Shown: positions 44,624 through 57,078, numbered from the stretch's first letter. The stretch: 64,000 bases of DNA from Batillaria attramentaria (GCA_018292915.2 JACVVK020000193.1:279001-343000); one strand, 5' to 3'. Notes: generated from the letters alone by a model not told the origin. Numbers and translations are program-made.

Positions 44624-45948
44624 TACAGTGGACGCCGGATATAAGCAACTCGGATATAAGAAAACTCGGTTATTGCCAACGAATTTTTTTTCCCCCGGCC
44701 AAACTCTTCTTTATATGTATTACAAAAACTCGGATACAAGAAACTCGCTTATAAGAAAACTCGGTTTTAGGAAGCAAATTTCTTGTCCCGCTTGATACAA
44801 AAAATCGGATATAAGAAACCGAAAGTACATTTCCAAGAAAATTTCACTCATTGTAAGAAACCGAAAGTACATTTCCAAGAAAATTTCACTCATTCTAAGA
44901 AAACAGGTCAGGTCTGACGTCACTTAGGACAGGCACATGATGGCGCATGATTTTCTTTTCTTGAATTGGTTCTTTACCATTGTGTTCCGTGCAAAACTGA
45001 ATGTTGGCAAGAAGAAAAAATATGAGATGCATTTTTGTTGTTCTATTGTTATATGTTGTTTTTATTATTATTTTGTTTTTTTTTGCCTGATTGGGAGCTC
45101 AGTCTCTCTCTCTCTCTCTCTGTCTACCTGCCGCGAATTAGTCTTTGTCGCTGACGCGGCGTTAAGCCTTAAAATACTCACTCACTCACTCTCTGTCTAC
45201 AGGGCTCGCGTTAAGGAGAATAAAACTATCAGTATTAGACTAACTGTTGATCAATTCCTTTCTTTGACAATATACGTGGTCCATCTTTCCTCCATCCCCC
45301 TTTCCCCTCCCAACAGAAAAAAAGCTAATTTGCAGCTTTTTTCAGCCAAATTAGACACTGAAAGCATCGCATATCATACTCTAATGGGACGAGTGTTTTA
45401 TAGATCAAAAGTTGATACATAATGCACTTTTAATATATCCTATAAATACAAGGGAATTCTCTCTCTCTCTCTCTCTCAGACTCAAAATGTCTGAGTCTGT
45501 CTCTCTCTCTCTCTCCCCTTAGTTCTTTTTTGTTTGTTTGGTTGGTTGGTTGGTTGGTTGGTTTGGTTGGTTTTTTTTTCTTTTTGTTTTGTTTTTTTCT
45601 TACCACATGACCGCCAGCGCTACAGTTGGGAAGCAAAAACAGTATTTTCATGTTCAAACAAAAAAAAATCTGACATTGAAGGACACAAGCGCACTGGTGT
45701 ATATTAACTCTACACATATATATTCTGTGCAGGTCTTTAAGAGAAACCAGATATTTCTTAATTTAATGCAAAACATACACGAACTGAGAAAAAAGAAATG
45801 TTTTAAACCTTTTTTTCACTGAACTCGGTTATAAGAAATATTTTTCAAAATACTTTCTTATATCCGACTTTCAGATATAAGAAAACTCGGATATAAGAAA
45901 CCAAAAAATTCACCCCCCTCGAGTTTCTTATAACCGGCGTATACTGTA
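44624..45948. mobile_element. 1,325-bp Tigger/pogo-like element splitting a LINE
   Basis: The ends are TACAGTGGACGCCGGATATA at left and, inverted, TACAGTATACGCCGGTTATA at right, with TA at both edges. Repeated ATATAAG-AAACTCGG motifs fill the subtermini. The LINE translation stops at 45949 and resumes at 44623, so the insertion is clean. The interior has (TC)n at 45096-45121, a (GGTT)n run at 45537-45570, and a small retroposon tail. Confidence 0.85.
45128..45196 (+). mobile_element. Truncated retroposon tail with target duplication
   Basis: GCCGCGAATTAGTCTTTGTC then GACGCGGCGTTAAGCC and an (ACTC)n tail, between two copies of CTCTGTCTAC. This is the same tail as at 18.9 and 39.3 kb. Confidence 0.65.
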
Positions 45949-46072
45949 GTGGAATAACTTCAGCAATTTTTAGCTGTGAGAGAAACACATTATGCTGAAT
46001 GCACAAGTTATATATATAGGTAAGAGAACTGACTATGTAAGGTAGAGACAACCTCAGAATCTGAGGGCTAAT
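45949..46072 (-). pseudogene. CR1/Jockey-like LINE RT, part upstream of Tigger insert
   Basis: The minus strand reads SPQILRLSLPYIVSSLTYIY, then NLCIQHNVFLSQLKIAEVIP, an RT block just before the DPNNYRPIS-type motif found on the other side of the Tigger-like element. Confidence 0.8.
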
Positions 46073-46080
46073 GGAATGTA

Positions 46081-46700
46081 ATGGAAATCTTTATTACTGT
46101 AGGGCTTCCAGCCCCTTAAGTGAGGGGGGGGGGGGGGGCGAGTATTCACGGGTACAGGCATAGAATAAAATGCAGAAAATACAAGCATTACTGTGACAGC
46201 TGTTTGCTGCGACGTTCTACACCGTAATGTATAGACCTTGCCAGATTAAACAAACATGTATTGTTTTCATATAATCGACGTAAGGTACTATAAGATGGGT
46301 ACTTATAATATTTCAGTGGGATAAACCTACTTCACGGAAATGAACTTCATCTTCCAAACGGTGATTACAGAGTGGGCAGTTTAGTAGTTGTTCGCCAGAT
46401 GAATATCTTAACTTGTGTAGTTTTATATCAGGATGCCTAGTCTAAACTTGATCACTTTGTCGTGTAAAGCTTTATTTAAGACCAAAATAGGGATCTAACG
46501 TGGCGACTGTTTGGAAGTTCTATAAACGTTAAATCTATTACTGCGGTACATTGTATATGTGGAAAAATTGTGGTTATGCCAGTCTTGCCAGAAACAATCA
46601 ATCAGTCGTTGCCTGTTTACCCTTAAAAACGAAGTAATGTTTTCTACACCATGATTAAGCCAAACAATGCCAAAACCATACCTGTGTCACTGACATCCGT
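46081..46700 (-). pseudogene. LINE ORF2 C-terminus and 3' UTR
   Basis: The minus strand reads YGFGIVWLNHGVENITSFLR, FWQDWHNHNFSTYTMYRSNR, HDKVIKFRLGI and CPLCNHRLEDEVHF (C-terminal knuckle), then (shifted) ARSIHYGVERRSKQLSQ and a stop. A 3' UTR ends with AATAAAG next to CATTACATTCCATT. It is a separate family from the LINE at 44.1-46.07 kb that it abuts. Poly-G on the plus strand at 46125-46138. Confidence 0.75.
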
Positions 46701-46791
46701 TACCCATGAGCGGGTTCCACTGTCATGTAAGTGATACAACATCACATATGCCTTCCGGTCCTGTTGACTAATTGTTCTGCATATTACTAAT

Positions 46792-47244
46792 TACAGTGAA
46801 ATCCGGATGTAGTGAAGTCCCTGGGGACCAAAAATTTCTTTCACTACACCCGGATTATCACTACACCGCTACTCCGGTTGTAGTAATATTTTTCAAGGTT
46901 TTATCGCTACATCCGGCACGTTGGGCAAATCCACAAAGCAGTAATAAGGAGATTTTGGAACTAGATTCATTTCGTTTTGTGTCGTTTATTACTGTCTTTG
47001 TCAGTCTTGCGAGTTTTTCTTCTGTGACGCTGACTAACCATACGATGACGAAGCTCATTAAAATCGTGATACAAAGGAAACATGAATGAAACGAATTTTG
47101 TTTCCAAAATCTCTATTTTTTCCCTCTCTTCCTGTATGCTCTCAGAATAGATTAAAAAAATTAGGTGGCGTATTGTCTTTCTCATGCTTGTTTGTTTATT
47201 GGTGCGTCTGATGTCAATTTTACCATGCTTTTAATGAGCCTTAA

Positions 47245-47309
<65 letters not shown>

Positions 47310-47742
47310 GGGGGGGGGGAAGTGGGGGAGGAAATGGCCGAGAAAGAGAGAGAGAGAGAGAGATGGGGAGGGGCTACTGTTTGGGAGGTAGAAATAAGGG
47401 TTGAAAGCAAACTCGTCAGATGTTATAAAGTAAACTGTAGTCTTTAATCAGCGTGAAATGAAAAAGAAGTACAAGTAAATACTGTTTAACACAAACAATA
47501 TCCATTTCTTTGGATTAAAATTTCAAACATCAGCTAACAAATACAATATGTAACCATTTAATTTTTTTAAGATAAAGAAAGTAATGTGCGAAATAATATT
47601 AACTGGATAAAAACACTGACACGTCTATTCATTGATTCAAACAATTTCTATTTTGAACAGTTGGGACCGGGACCCAAAACTTGCTTCAGTACAGCCGAAT
47701 TATCAGTACACACGACGTTCACTACATCCGGATTTCACTGTC
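46792..47742. mobile_element. ~950-bp Tigger/pogo-like element with perfect 24-bp TIR
   Basis: 46794-46817 (ACAGTGAAATCCGGATGTAG...) is perfectly inverted at 47718-47741. The left flank is TA, and the right flank is now TC. The subtermini repeat CACTACAYCCGGAT. The interior has (GT)n at 47248-47303, poly-G and (GA)n, with no transposase. Confidence 0.85.
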
Positions 47743-47796
47743 GTTTTCTACCTCATGGACGGCCAGGGGAGGGATACTAATCGGGGCGGTACCATC

Positions 47797-48707
47797 CCTG
47801 TACCAGGGGCCAAACGCTACTCAACCAGGGGCCAAACGCTACTCTAGGCCCCTGCGATGACGGCCAAGTCGGGCTAACCGAGACCGAGCCGAGATAAGTA
47901 ATAGCTAAGATGGAAAAACATTAAAATACTCGGTGACAAGGAAAGTGGACAGTAGCGAACAACTTTGAGGTCCCCGTGTTATTTCACAGTGTGCACAGAA
48001 GCGAGGAATTCTGTCAAATTCACCGGCACAGTGAATTTTCAGCATGGCTCGGAGATTATTGTGCGTGGGAGTGATTTCCCTTGAAAACAAAAGCAGACGT
48101 TTTTTTTTTCCCCGGGGAATTTCGGTCACATCTGTCAACAACATCGTCTCCTCCAAAACCAGGGTATGGTATTATTTTGTTATGTCCACAACATTGTACA
48201 GCTTAGCAAGGCGTTACCAAATAATTAAGTCCTCTTGAACATTATGCAGTGCGAAATTAACGTCTGTTGTAAAGGACGTTAAACACCCAAACACCCACGT
48301 ACTTTCTCTTTCGTGTAGTTTACAAACATAGCTGATAACCATTATTGAGAACTGGAAACTGATAATCGGTAGAGCATCAGAGTCGATTCCGAAAACTGTC
48401 CTGCAAAGGTATAAATAGAAGAAGAGAGAGAGAGAGAAAAAAAAAAACAGTATTGTCATAACCAGCTTGCTGTGAACCTGATGGGAAAATGGCATCAATT
48501 CAGAGTATAAATGATCCTGTGAACAGAAGAAAATTCACTGTCAGCAGCTATGAAGGCACATGTAGAGATAGGTAGAAAATGCTATGTAGTAAGCAATGAC
48601 TGAAGTTTAGAATCAATTAGCAAAGACGCACCAATTGACATAAAGGAACGACGCTACCGACGCCTGAGGGATAAAACTTGATGCAGCTACAAAGAAACTG
48701 CCTCAAC
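47797..48707 (+). repeat. Hairpin left arm
   Basis: Pairs with 49790-48978. It contains a ~60-codon frame on each strand that is mirrored in the other arm, which follows from arm identity. Confidence 0.85.
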
Positions 48708-48977
48708 GTTCATCTTTTCTGTTATTAATGCCTGAAGCCAAAGACAATATGTCATACCTGTAGCGTTCTCAGAAAGTGTTGTCAGCTGTTTGTAAACCAC
48801 GTGAAAGATAAAGTACAGGCGTACAGCAGAGAGGTGGGTGTTCGGGTGTTTAACGTCCTTTACGGCAGACTTTAATTTCGCGCTGCATAATGTTCAAGAG
48901 CACTTGATTATTTGGAAACGCCTTGCTAAGCTGTATAATGTGAACATAACAAAATAATACCATACCCTGGTTTTAGT

Positions 48978-49790
48978 TTCTTTGTAGCTGCATCAAGTTT
49001 TATCCCTCAGGCGTCGGTAACGTCGTTCCTTTATGTCAATTGGTGCGTCTTTGGTAATTGATTCAGTCTAAACTTCAGTCATTGCTTACTACATAGCATT
49101 TTCTACCTATCTCTACGTGTGCCTTCATAGCTGCTGACAGTGAATTTTCTTCTGTTCACAGGATCATTTATACTCTGAATTGATGCCATTTTTCCATCAG
49201 GTTCACAGCAAGCTGGTTATGACAATATTGTTTTTTTTTTTCTCTCTCTCTCACTCTCCTCTTCTATTTTATACCTTTGCAGGACAGGTTTCGGAACCGA
49301 CTCTGATGCTCTACCGATTATCAGTTCTCAGTTCTCATTAATGGTTATCAGCTGTGTTTGTAAACTACACGAAAGAGAAAGTATGGGTGTTTGGGTGTTT
49401 AACATCCTTTACAACAGACGTTAATTTCGCACTGCATAATGTTCAAGAGGACTTAATTATTTGGAAACGCCTTGCTAAGCTGTATAATGTTGTGGGCATA
49501 ACAAAATAATACCGTACCCTGGTTTTGGAGGAGACGATGTTGTTGACAGGTGTGACCGAAATTCCCCGGGGAAAAAAACGTCTGCTTTTGTTTTCAAGGG
49601 AAATCACTCCCACGCACAATAATCTCCGAGCCATGCTGAAAATTCACTGTGCTGGTGAATATGACAGAATTCCTCGCTTCTGTGCACACTGTGAAATAAC
49701 ACTCGGCTCGGTCTCGGTTAGCCCGACTTGGCCGTCATCGCAGGGGCCTAGAGTAGCGTTTGGCCCCTGGTACAGGGTAGGGGCGGTACA
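48978..49790 (-). repeat. Hairpin right arm
   Basis: Inverse of the left arm, beginning GTTTCTTTGTAGCTGCATCA at the loop side. Confidence 0.85.
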
Positions 49791-49882
49791 GGCTGTTCTC
49801 TGCTTACAGAAATCGATTAAAACGGATGGACAAACATGGTCTCGGTTATCTCGTAGAAACTGACATAAACCAAAACGGCCCT

Positions 49883-49884
<2 letters not shown>

Positions 49885-49936
<52 letters not shown>
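49885..49936. repeat. (CA)n microsatellite
   Basis: Uninterrupted CA dinucleotides. Confidence 0.95.
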
Positions 49937-49938
<2 letters not shown>

Positions 49939-51959
49939 TCCTAAAACATGATATAGACAGTAATACGCGTATTACCGCAACATCAAATATCTCATTAAGA
50001 CACTAATCAAAACATGGATACAGTGTACACTCATGTAACAGCTGATCTGCCCCCTGAAAATGGCACCTTCATCCTGACTCTGGCATGGCTTGTGACGAGA
50101 CACTGTAGGCATGACGATGGAATCTCAGCTTGTTCAAAGTCCAGATAAAACAGGAAAGTGGATTTGACAATCTGATTCGTGAAGTTTTATTGAAATTTCT
50201 GGCTTTAGCTCACGCTGACCTCGCAATTTGGCACAAAGCCAGTAGGTTGACTTCAAGGGTCAAGGCACAGCACTTTCAACAAGAACATCATAATTCGACG
50301 TGAGCATCACGTGTCAAATCTTTCATGTACTTCCACGCACTTGAATGTGTGATGCCTGATTTTGTGTCCTTTCTGAGAACGGAGCGCAACATTGATGTAC
50401 ATTCTTTGGTCCTTCTACGAGTATTACAAACTATTTGAAAGTGTAAATATGTGTTGTCCAGCCTTCTTATTTACTGATTCACTCTCCCTAGGACACATTC
50501 GTGGTCCCCTAGTCAAGGCGTGTCGTCTGGTCTTTGTTTCCACACTGACTGCTACAGTCATCATTTTCTAACGACGTTAGAGTATGCTGGTGTAGCGCTG
50601 TCACAGGTGTTGTCATACACGTGACCTGTACAAAACAACATCCAAACATCGCATTATACCAGACAGTCAACAGTAGCTTTCCAGTCAGATGAAATAAACT
50701 CGTAAATAAACCACACATGTCTGGAATGTTTTTTTTTTTTTCACGAGGATTGAACATTATTTAAACTTTCCTCGTAGGTGTACGGCACTCAAAACGTGAA
50801 CGAATGGAGTTAGTCAGTTAGTTTGTTATTTGTGGCGTAACGCCGCGCATAGAAATGAATGGAGAACGCAACCAGCTACTTCAGATAATAAATCAAGTGT
50901 TACATCTCATATCAGACATGACGGCTATAACAATAATTGTCAACGCATAAGTGGAAACCGCACAGAATAGAAAATTATGCTACGCGTCTTAACAGACACT
51001 TGCCGTTGAAACTTTATTTCTGCCAGTCTAGCCTTGTTTCGTAGAACAGCCTTTACCACGGGTGAAAGCTGGCAATTTTTAAAAAACTGAAACTTCTTTT
51101 CCCAGGCCGGGGTCCAGGAGCCGCCTAGGCCCCGGCGGGGTGCAGGGGCGGAGCCCTGCTGGGGGGATCAGGGGGGCAACGCCCCCCGGAAAAAACCCAC
51201 GAATTTTGCCAAATTTAAGAGCCAATTCTAGGCCTCTCGTGGCACCTGAGAACATTTGATAGCTGTTCTTATCTACCACATTTTCCCTTCAAATTTCAAC
51301 CCTTAGACTCAAGCTATTACAGACCTCTTGTTGCTGTACACAAGTTTATCCAAATAATCATTGTGGAGAATCAAACTCTAAAATCCACACATTAGAAGAC
51401 CTGTCAGTTTACTCTCAGATACTGAGAAAGGTTCAGCATGGTTTAGGGGGTGCCAAAGTGTAGTTTTTTTAATAGCAAAGTGTATCTGTAATACAGTTGG
51501 ACCCACTTAACAGGATGACACTTTATACAAATTCACAGTTTGCAAGTACACATTTTGATTTCCAAGCACAGGCGTTTCTTTATCTGTGTAAAACTACACA
51601 GTGTGTTTACCACAAACTGCCTAACACTTACTATGGTGATGAAGTGTCAAAGCCACGAGTATACGCCTGCTTAATAAATTGTTAAGCTAGGGGTGTGCAG
51701 GGGAATGCTTCCCAAGATTTGTTTTTAAATACACTGAAATCTGTGTGAGTGATTCAGTTTTAGTGCTTCAGAGGAGGACTGACTGAAACACTTTTTGACA
51801 GGCCAGAAACTTTTTAGCCAAAGGTTGAAATCCGACAAAAGCACGGTGGAAGATCTTAAGCCCTGACTGTTAACTATATGGTTATCTTGATTAGTTCCTC
51901 CCCCAAATAAGATCACTAGTATTGATTTTTCGTATTGATTTTCGTCTTAAAATAAGACT
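49937..51959. other. Unassigned intergenic DNA with a GC-rich palindromic patch
   Basis: 51100-51200 is strongly G/C-rich with local palindromes (GGGGCGGAGCCCTGCTGGGG, GGGGGGCAACGCCCCCC), unlike its surroundings and like a small transposon end. TACAGTTGGACCCACTTAAC at 51493 resembles a Tigger-like end. No genes. Confidence 0.35.
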
Positions 51960-52290
51960 TCGGGAAAATCCGGTACTCGCAAGTCAGGTGTGCCACAGCC
52001 CGCGCACGATCATCCTAGGCAAATTGTTGGTAACTTAATCGTCGTGTCTGGCCCTAAGAAACGATCCGTAATGCATTTTTCTTTCTGCTGTTTTAGTTTT
52101 GCGTAAGAAAACACAACCGTTCAATGCTTTATCGACGCTGGCAAAGACTGAACGAATGGCGAGAGCCTCTGGGAAAATCCGGTACGCATACGCCTAAGTC
52201 GGACGATCATCATACGCGTATTTTTGTAGCTAAAACGTCGCGTCTGCCCCTCAGAAACGATCCGTATTGTATTTTTCTTTCTGTTGGTTT
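51960..52290 (+). repeat. Two-copy ~206-bp direct duplication
   Basis: GGGAAAATCCGGTAC...CGTCTG/GCCC..AGAAACGATCCGTA and TTTTTCTTTCTG occur at about 51961-52095 and 52167-52290. Confidence 0.7.
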
Positions 52291-52619
52291 AATTATTCGA
52301 TTTTAAAAAATCCAGATGAATGCTTCATCGGCGCGAAGATCGCATGGATGCTAACATTCGTGAGCTGCAAAACGGCGACCGCGCGCTGGTCGTTGACGCT
52401 TCTGATTGGCTGACTGACGAGATCGGACGACAGCCATTGGCCAAACTAGTTTTCTTCTCATCCAGGTTCGACCACGCGATAATGCCGAACGAAATATTAC
52501 ACGGATTTTTTTTTTTTTTTTTCTTTTTCAAAAATACGGATTCCGTATTTTGGGTCGAGCAAAATACAGATTCTGTGCCCCACACGGAAAACTTTCACCC
52601 TTGCTTTACGTTTACCCAT

Positions 52620-52830
52620 TCAAATACGTCTATTATTTGTTTCTCTCGTCACGTGTGTAGGATTTGCATAGTTACCTTCTCCCCCTTCTGTCCTGATGTC
52701 ATCGTTGGAAGTTAATGTAGAGTAGAGTGAAGCCAGTCCCACGTCTCCCGTCCTCAGTCCCTCATAGTCAGATGACGTAATGGTTTGGGAATCTTCATGA
52801 ACAGACAAAGTTAATGCAGTCTGCATGCTC
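52620..52830 (-). CDS. Gene A cytoplasmic exon with two YxxL motifs
   Basis: The acceptor CCCAAGCAG precedes 52830. Entry phase is 2, matching the microexon (junction codon ATG). It encodes MSMQTALTLSVHEDSQTIT, SSDYEGLRTGDVGLASLYST and LTSNDDIRTEGGEG. SDYEGL and SLYSTL each fit the ITIM pattern (S/I/V/L)xYxx(I/V/L). Together they read YxxL-x10-YxxL, which also fits the broad ITAM pattern. Phosphorylated motifs of this kind recruit SH2 proteins. Two 3' ends are possible: a donor GTAACT at 52675 (exon 52676-52830, phase 1), or read-through to TGA at 52620, adding NYANPTHVTRE. Choice undecided. Confidence 0.7.
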
Positions 52831-52944
52831 CTGCTTGGGGCAAAAAATGCAAAACCACTGCGTCAGTGAGCTCTCCAATGACTAGCTTAGAGCTTTGAAA
52901 TCTTGTGATATTTCCATCAACTACTCTTATTGTGTCTCTATAAA

Positions 52945-53430
52945 ACTAGAGAGGCAGAAGCCTCCTTGGCTCACTTGTGAGATGGGCCAAGGTCATTCAA
53001 AAGCGTGTATTTGTAAAGCTCTTGTCGCTATCTCTCATCGTGCCAAGTAAGGTATCTCTGTTCAGTGTTGTTCCTAGTTCCTGAGAAAATGGCAATAATA
53101 CAAGTTTCCCAGGACAACTTGTATGGCCATTTGTCAAGGTCATTAAACGTGAGATCTGTAAGTACAGATCGTATCAATGTGTATTATTATGCCAAGTTTG
53201 ATGGCTGTACTGTTTGTAATTTCTGCAAAAATAGTAATCTCAAAATTCACAACAGACAATTTTAAGGACATTCAAAGCTTCATTCAAAACGGTATGTCTG
53301 CATAGGTTTGATTGCTGCCCATCATCATGCCTGGTTTGGTGGCTCTGCTGTTTCTTGTTTCCGAGAAAACGCCAGTGTGAAAGTGTCCTCAAAACAGCGT
53401 GTATATTACGTATGGCCTCGACCTTGCAAC
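52945..53430 (+). repeat. Left-end copy of the GACCTTGACC-unit element
   Basis: Starts ACTAGAGAGGCAGAAGCCTC, then CTTGGCTCACTTGTGAG, followed by about three diverged units (TTCCTGAGAAAATGGC, AAGGTCATTCAAA). The right end is missing. It lies in the gene A intron. Confidence 0.7.
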
Positions 53431-54440
53431 AAGGAACCTTTTACACTCTACCTGTTATAGCCGACAGCCCCACACTTTGCAGTTTGCCTTCATCACGTGA
53501 CCTGTGTAGGGGGAGAGACATGCAGGTCTATGCAAAGTGGTTGATCTGTTAACAAATTGTCCACAACTAACTTGTTCTTACTTCATATTATCTCACCCTA
53601 ACATCAAAACGTACAGCAAATGTCTCCTACACTTATGTTTCATACTGCACGTGCACAATGCAATGTGTATGTAACCGTGTGCAGGCAAGGGACGCAACGC
53701 AGAGGTCGCTTTGACTTGTGTTGGTTTATTGTGACACTCAGGAAAACAAAACAAAAAAAACACAAAAACCCCAAAGGAAAAACCCAAGGGAAAAACAGTG
53801 CCTGGAAAGACAAAACAAAAATAATAAGTAACATCATCAACGATCATAAAAAGCAATCATCAACTGACTGACCGACAATGACATAACAGCGGATATAACT
53901 ATATAACTAAGGCAGCACACGACGTATAGGAGAGAGAGAGAGAGCTGTCTATCAATGGTCAAATTCAAGAGACTACATGGCCGACTACAGAACACCTACT
54001 CAGGATCAATGGATGGATTAGTGTATCGAATTACAGTTAAAGTGCCGGCAGGATATAAACGATTAACCGGACACTACGTTACTCAAAAGGTGAACAAAGC
54101 AGCGGACGGGATATAACTAAGATGGCGGGTGGATTACGTAACGTACATCCGGTGACGCCATGTGACGTCACGCGGCTACACAATGGGAAGATGGAAACAA
54201 AGGCACGGCCACGTGGGGACAAAGGGGAGAGGTTACGGCCTAGCCAACACAGAAAAGTTAGCAATGAATAAAAATACGTTCGTGTACTAGTCGAGGATTC
54301 ACCACAAGAAACAATAACATTTTACACATAATATCAAATCAATAAAACAGATCAAACTGACAAACAATAATATAAAATCATACAACTCAAACATGCGAGG
54401 GTAAATTCCGACAGAAAACTGGTTTAGAAACCAGATTAGA
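53431..54440. other. Unassigned intronic DNA
   Basis: AAAAC-rich run at 53745-53825. No gene recognised. Confidence 0.4.
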
Positions 54441-54441
54441 A

Positions 54442-55672
54442 TATCTACAGAATCTGTCCTCCCTGGGAGCTGGCCAAGCCCGAGTACGAACATCGCTATG
54501 CTGAAGGCGCGTCAAAGAAAGCAGACTCTGCTCTTGCCACAACCCTGGCAAGAGAGAAGATTGAACAGCGCTTCTCCCAGCACCTGAAAATCTACACGGA
54601 CGGCTCTGTCCTAGATTCAGGAGAGGTTGGGTGCGCCTTTGTGATCCCAGACCTTGGAATCACAAGACGCTACAAACTCAACGCCGGGTTAAGCATCTTC
54701 TCAGCAGAGATGTATGCAATCCTCATGGCCTGCACGTTTATCAACGACATGCCAAACCCCCCGCTGGGGGCGGTCATTCTGTCCGACTCCAAGTCCTCAC
54801 TCCAAGCCCTAGAGAGAGGGGGCACGAGGAACAGGAGTGATGTACAAAGCGAGATCCTCTTCCTGGCCCATCAGATCATCACGAAGGGAACCGCCCTAGC
54901 CCTCATGTGGCTACCCTCCCACAGCGGGATCAGGGGAAATGAGCTGGCCGATCGCGCGGCCCGGGGTGCCACCGGCGATGGCATGGAAGCAAAACTACCA
55001 CAGACACTCAGTGAAGTGAAAAGTAAGATACAAAGAGCGGCCCACACTCTCAGGGAGAGGAAACTCCGTGCATTGTGTGAGGAAAATGGCTGGGTCCACC
55101 TCCCGGGTGGCCAAAACCACGTGCCACTTTTCCCGCGCAGGCACTCTGCAATCATCTGCAGAATACGCACACTGTGCTGCGCACACACATGGAGTAACGA
55201 CCTCTGCCAGTGTGGGCAGCCCCCAGACGTCCGCCACATTGTAAACGGATGTGATGGCCTGCCCGCCAACCTCCAGCCGGTCTGGGACCTGAGAGACAGA
55301 TACTCACTGAAGACGGTAGACTTCCTCAGGCCACACCAAGCCCTAGGTGATAGGCCAATGAGAACCCTGGCCGACGCGATCGTCAGATCAGATCTGACAA
55401 AATGGTTCTAATACCAAAGAGCGAGGGGACACCCCGGCTATGATCTAAAGGCAAAAGTACGGATGACAGAACAGACTGTGGCACTGAAAAACAAACTCAG
55501 ACCAGGCATCTGAAAGCCAAGCAGAGATCCTCTGACGTTGCCCAAAGCTAAGCAAATCAGCCCACACTCACCCCAAAGACACTCGCCCAGCCAAGCAGCC
55601 AAAAGACACATGCCAGGAACAACTTGTCCTTAAGGGCCAAAAGCCATAGGACGTAAAGCAAGCTAATGATGA
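54442..55672 (+). pseudogene. I-type LINE 3' part with RNase H domain
   Basis: The open plus-strand frame begins ICPPWELAKPEYEHRYAEG. The RNase H domain follows: LKIYTDGSVLDSGEVGCAF (first Asp near 54600), IFSAEMYAILMA (Glu), AVILSDSKSSLQAL (second Asp) and WLPSHSGIRGNELADRAA (last His/Asp block). All four catalytic residues are present. A C-terminal region follows with LCCAHTWSNDLCQCGQPPDV and RHIVNGCDGL, and a stop at 55409-55411. The 3' UTR ends with a short (ATG)n tail at about 55664. An RNase H after RT is typical of I and Ingi-related LINEs. RT is absent, so it is a 5'-truncated copy whose remaining frame is intact. Confidence 0.85.
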
Positions 55673-55978
55673 TGAGGTTCTCACAATGAAAGGGAAGTAC
55701 AAAACTAAAAGAATACTACAAAACTGCGATGGGCAAAACCAGCAAAACATGGTAATCCAAATCATCAATGCATATCAACTACATATAAAGCAAAAATACA
55801 AGTATACTTACAGAGTGAGAGCGTGTGATGGCAGAAATCGGAAAAAACGTGGTCTCTCCTACGAGTGTGGCTTGACAAAGAAACTAACGAAAACAGCAAC
55901 TAAACTGGCGACGAACAGCAAACTAAACTGGCGACGTCCTCCCTGGCCACGTGCACTCGAACTGAAAGACGCATGGCA

Positions 55979-56393
55979 TCATCATCATTAGCTTGCTTTA
56001 CGTCCTATGGCTTTTGGCCCTTAAGGACAAGTTGTTCCTGGCGTGTGACTTTGGCTGCTTGGCTAGGCGAGTGTCTTTGGGGTGTGTGAGGGCTGTTTTG
56101 CTTAGCTTTGGTCAGCGTCAGAGGATCTTTACTAGGCTTTCAGATGCCTGGTCTGGGTTTGTTTTTCAGTGCCTCAGTCTGTTCTGTCATCCGTACTTTT
56201 GCCATTTAGATTATCACTGGGGTGTCCCCTCGCTTTTTGGTTTTTAGAACCATTTTGTCAGATCTGATCTGACGATCGCGTCGGCCAGGGTTCTCATTGG
56301 CCTATCACCTAGGACATGGTGTGGCTTGAGGAAGTCTACCGTCTTCAGTGAGTATCTGTCTCTCAGGTCCCAGATCGGCTGGAGGCTGGCGGG
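55979..56393 (-). pseudogene. Inverted 3' end copy of the same I-type LINE
   Basis: Reverse complement of about 55258-55672, from the (ATG)n tail through the 3' UTR into the last ~45 codons (LRDRYSLKTVDFL, IVRSDLTKWF). It is diverged by scattered substitutions, so it is an independent insertion. The tails face each other across 55673-55978, where a short TAAACTGGCGACG duplication is visible. 56394-56832 is unassigned. Confidence 0.85.
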
Positions 56394-57078
56394 CAGGCCA
56401 GACGCATGGCCAGGGGACTAATCGGCTTATATAGACGGGGCCCGGCCCGCAAAGGAAGCGGCTACCCCCGGCCCTAGGGAAGGCCTTGGGCGACGGGGGA
56501 AAGAGGGTGGATTTGTGTTTCTTAGGGGCCGGTAAATTTCAGATTGCAGCCGATCTACTAGGCCTAGGCCGATCGGGTTCGAACCAAAAGAAACTACAAG
56601 GAAAGGGCTTTTAAGGGATGTAGGTTGGGACAAAATCGTGGCTAAGGGTATTTTACTACGAACTTATAAACAGCTCTACCGGACAGGGTTTTGACAGTGA
56701 CAAACCACAAAATCGCTAATTACACTGCTTCAAACCAAACATCTGCCACAAAACTAAACATATTTAAACAGATCTAACTTCGCTGGTTCCACTGGACTAA
56801 TCTCTCAATAGGTTCATGCTACGGCGAGATATTTAACCTTCAGGAACTGTCGTTCAAAACCTTCTTGATTACCTTCGTGGGTGCAAAGTCACCCTTGGTT
56901 ATATTATAGTAGTGATAACCCTAAGATACTGTCGTGGGTGCACACACACCCATGGTTTCTGTTTAGGCAAATTATTGATAGTAACCCTCAGTTTCTGTCG
57001 TGGGTGCACACACACCCATGGTTTCAGTGTAGGCAAATAATTGATAATAAAGTGAATTTTAGCATAAATGTGTGTGTG

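Larger units (their letters stand above)
47788..49795. mobile_element. ~2-kb long-hairpin element
   Basis: Left arm 47797-48707 and right arm 48978-49790 are inverted copies, about 95% identical by eye. The left arm has ~90 extra bases (about 47885-47975). The loop (48708-48977) contains a third copy of part of the right arm (48835-48975 resembles 49385-49530). The SINE tail GGACGTTAAACACCCAAAC occurs in each copy. The termini share CCAGGGGCCAAACGCTACT. No transposase and no clear target duplication. Confidence 0.8.

Noticed and set aside
47905..49863. Conserved ~60-codon frames in both hairpin arms
   Set aside because: Frames on both strands are equally conserved, as expected from near-identical arms, so this is not evidence of coding.
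54641..55411. A host RNase H-like gene
   Set aside because: The upstream and downstream blocks, the (ATG)n tail and the inverted second copy identify it as the 3' part of a LINE.
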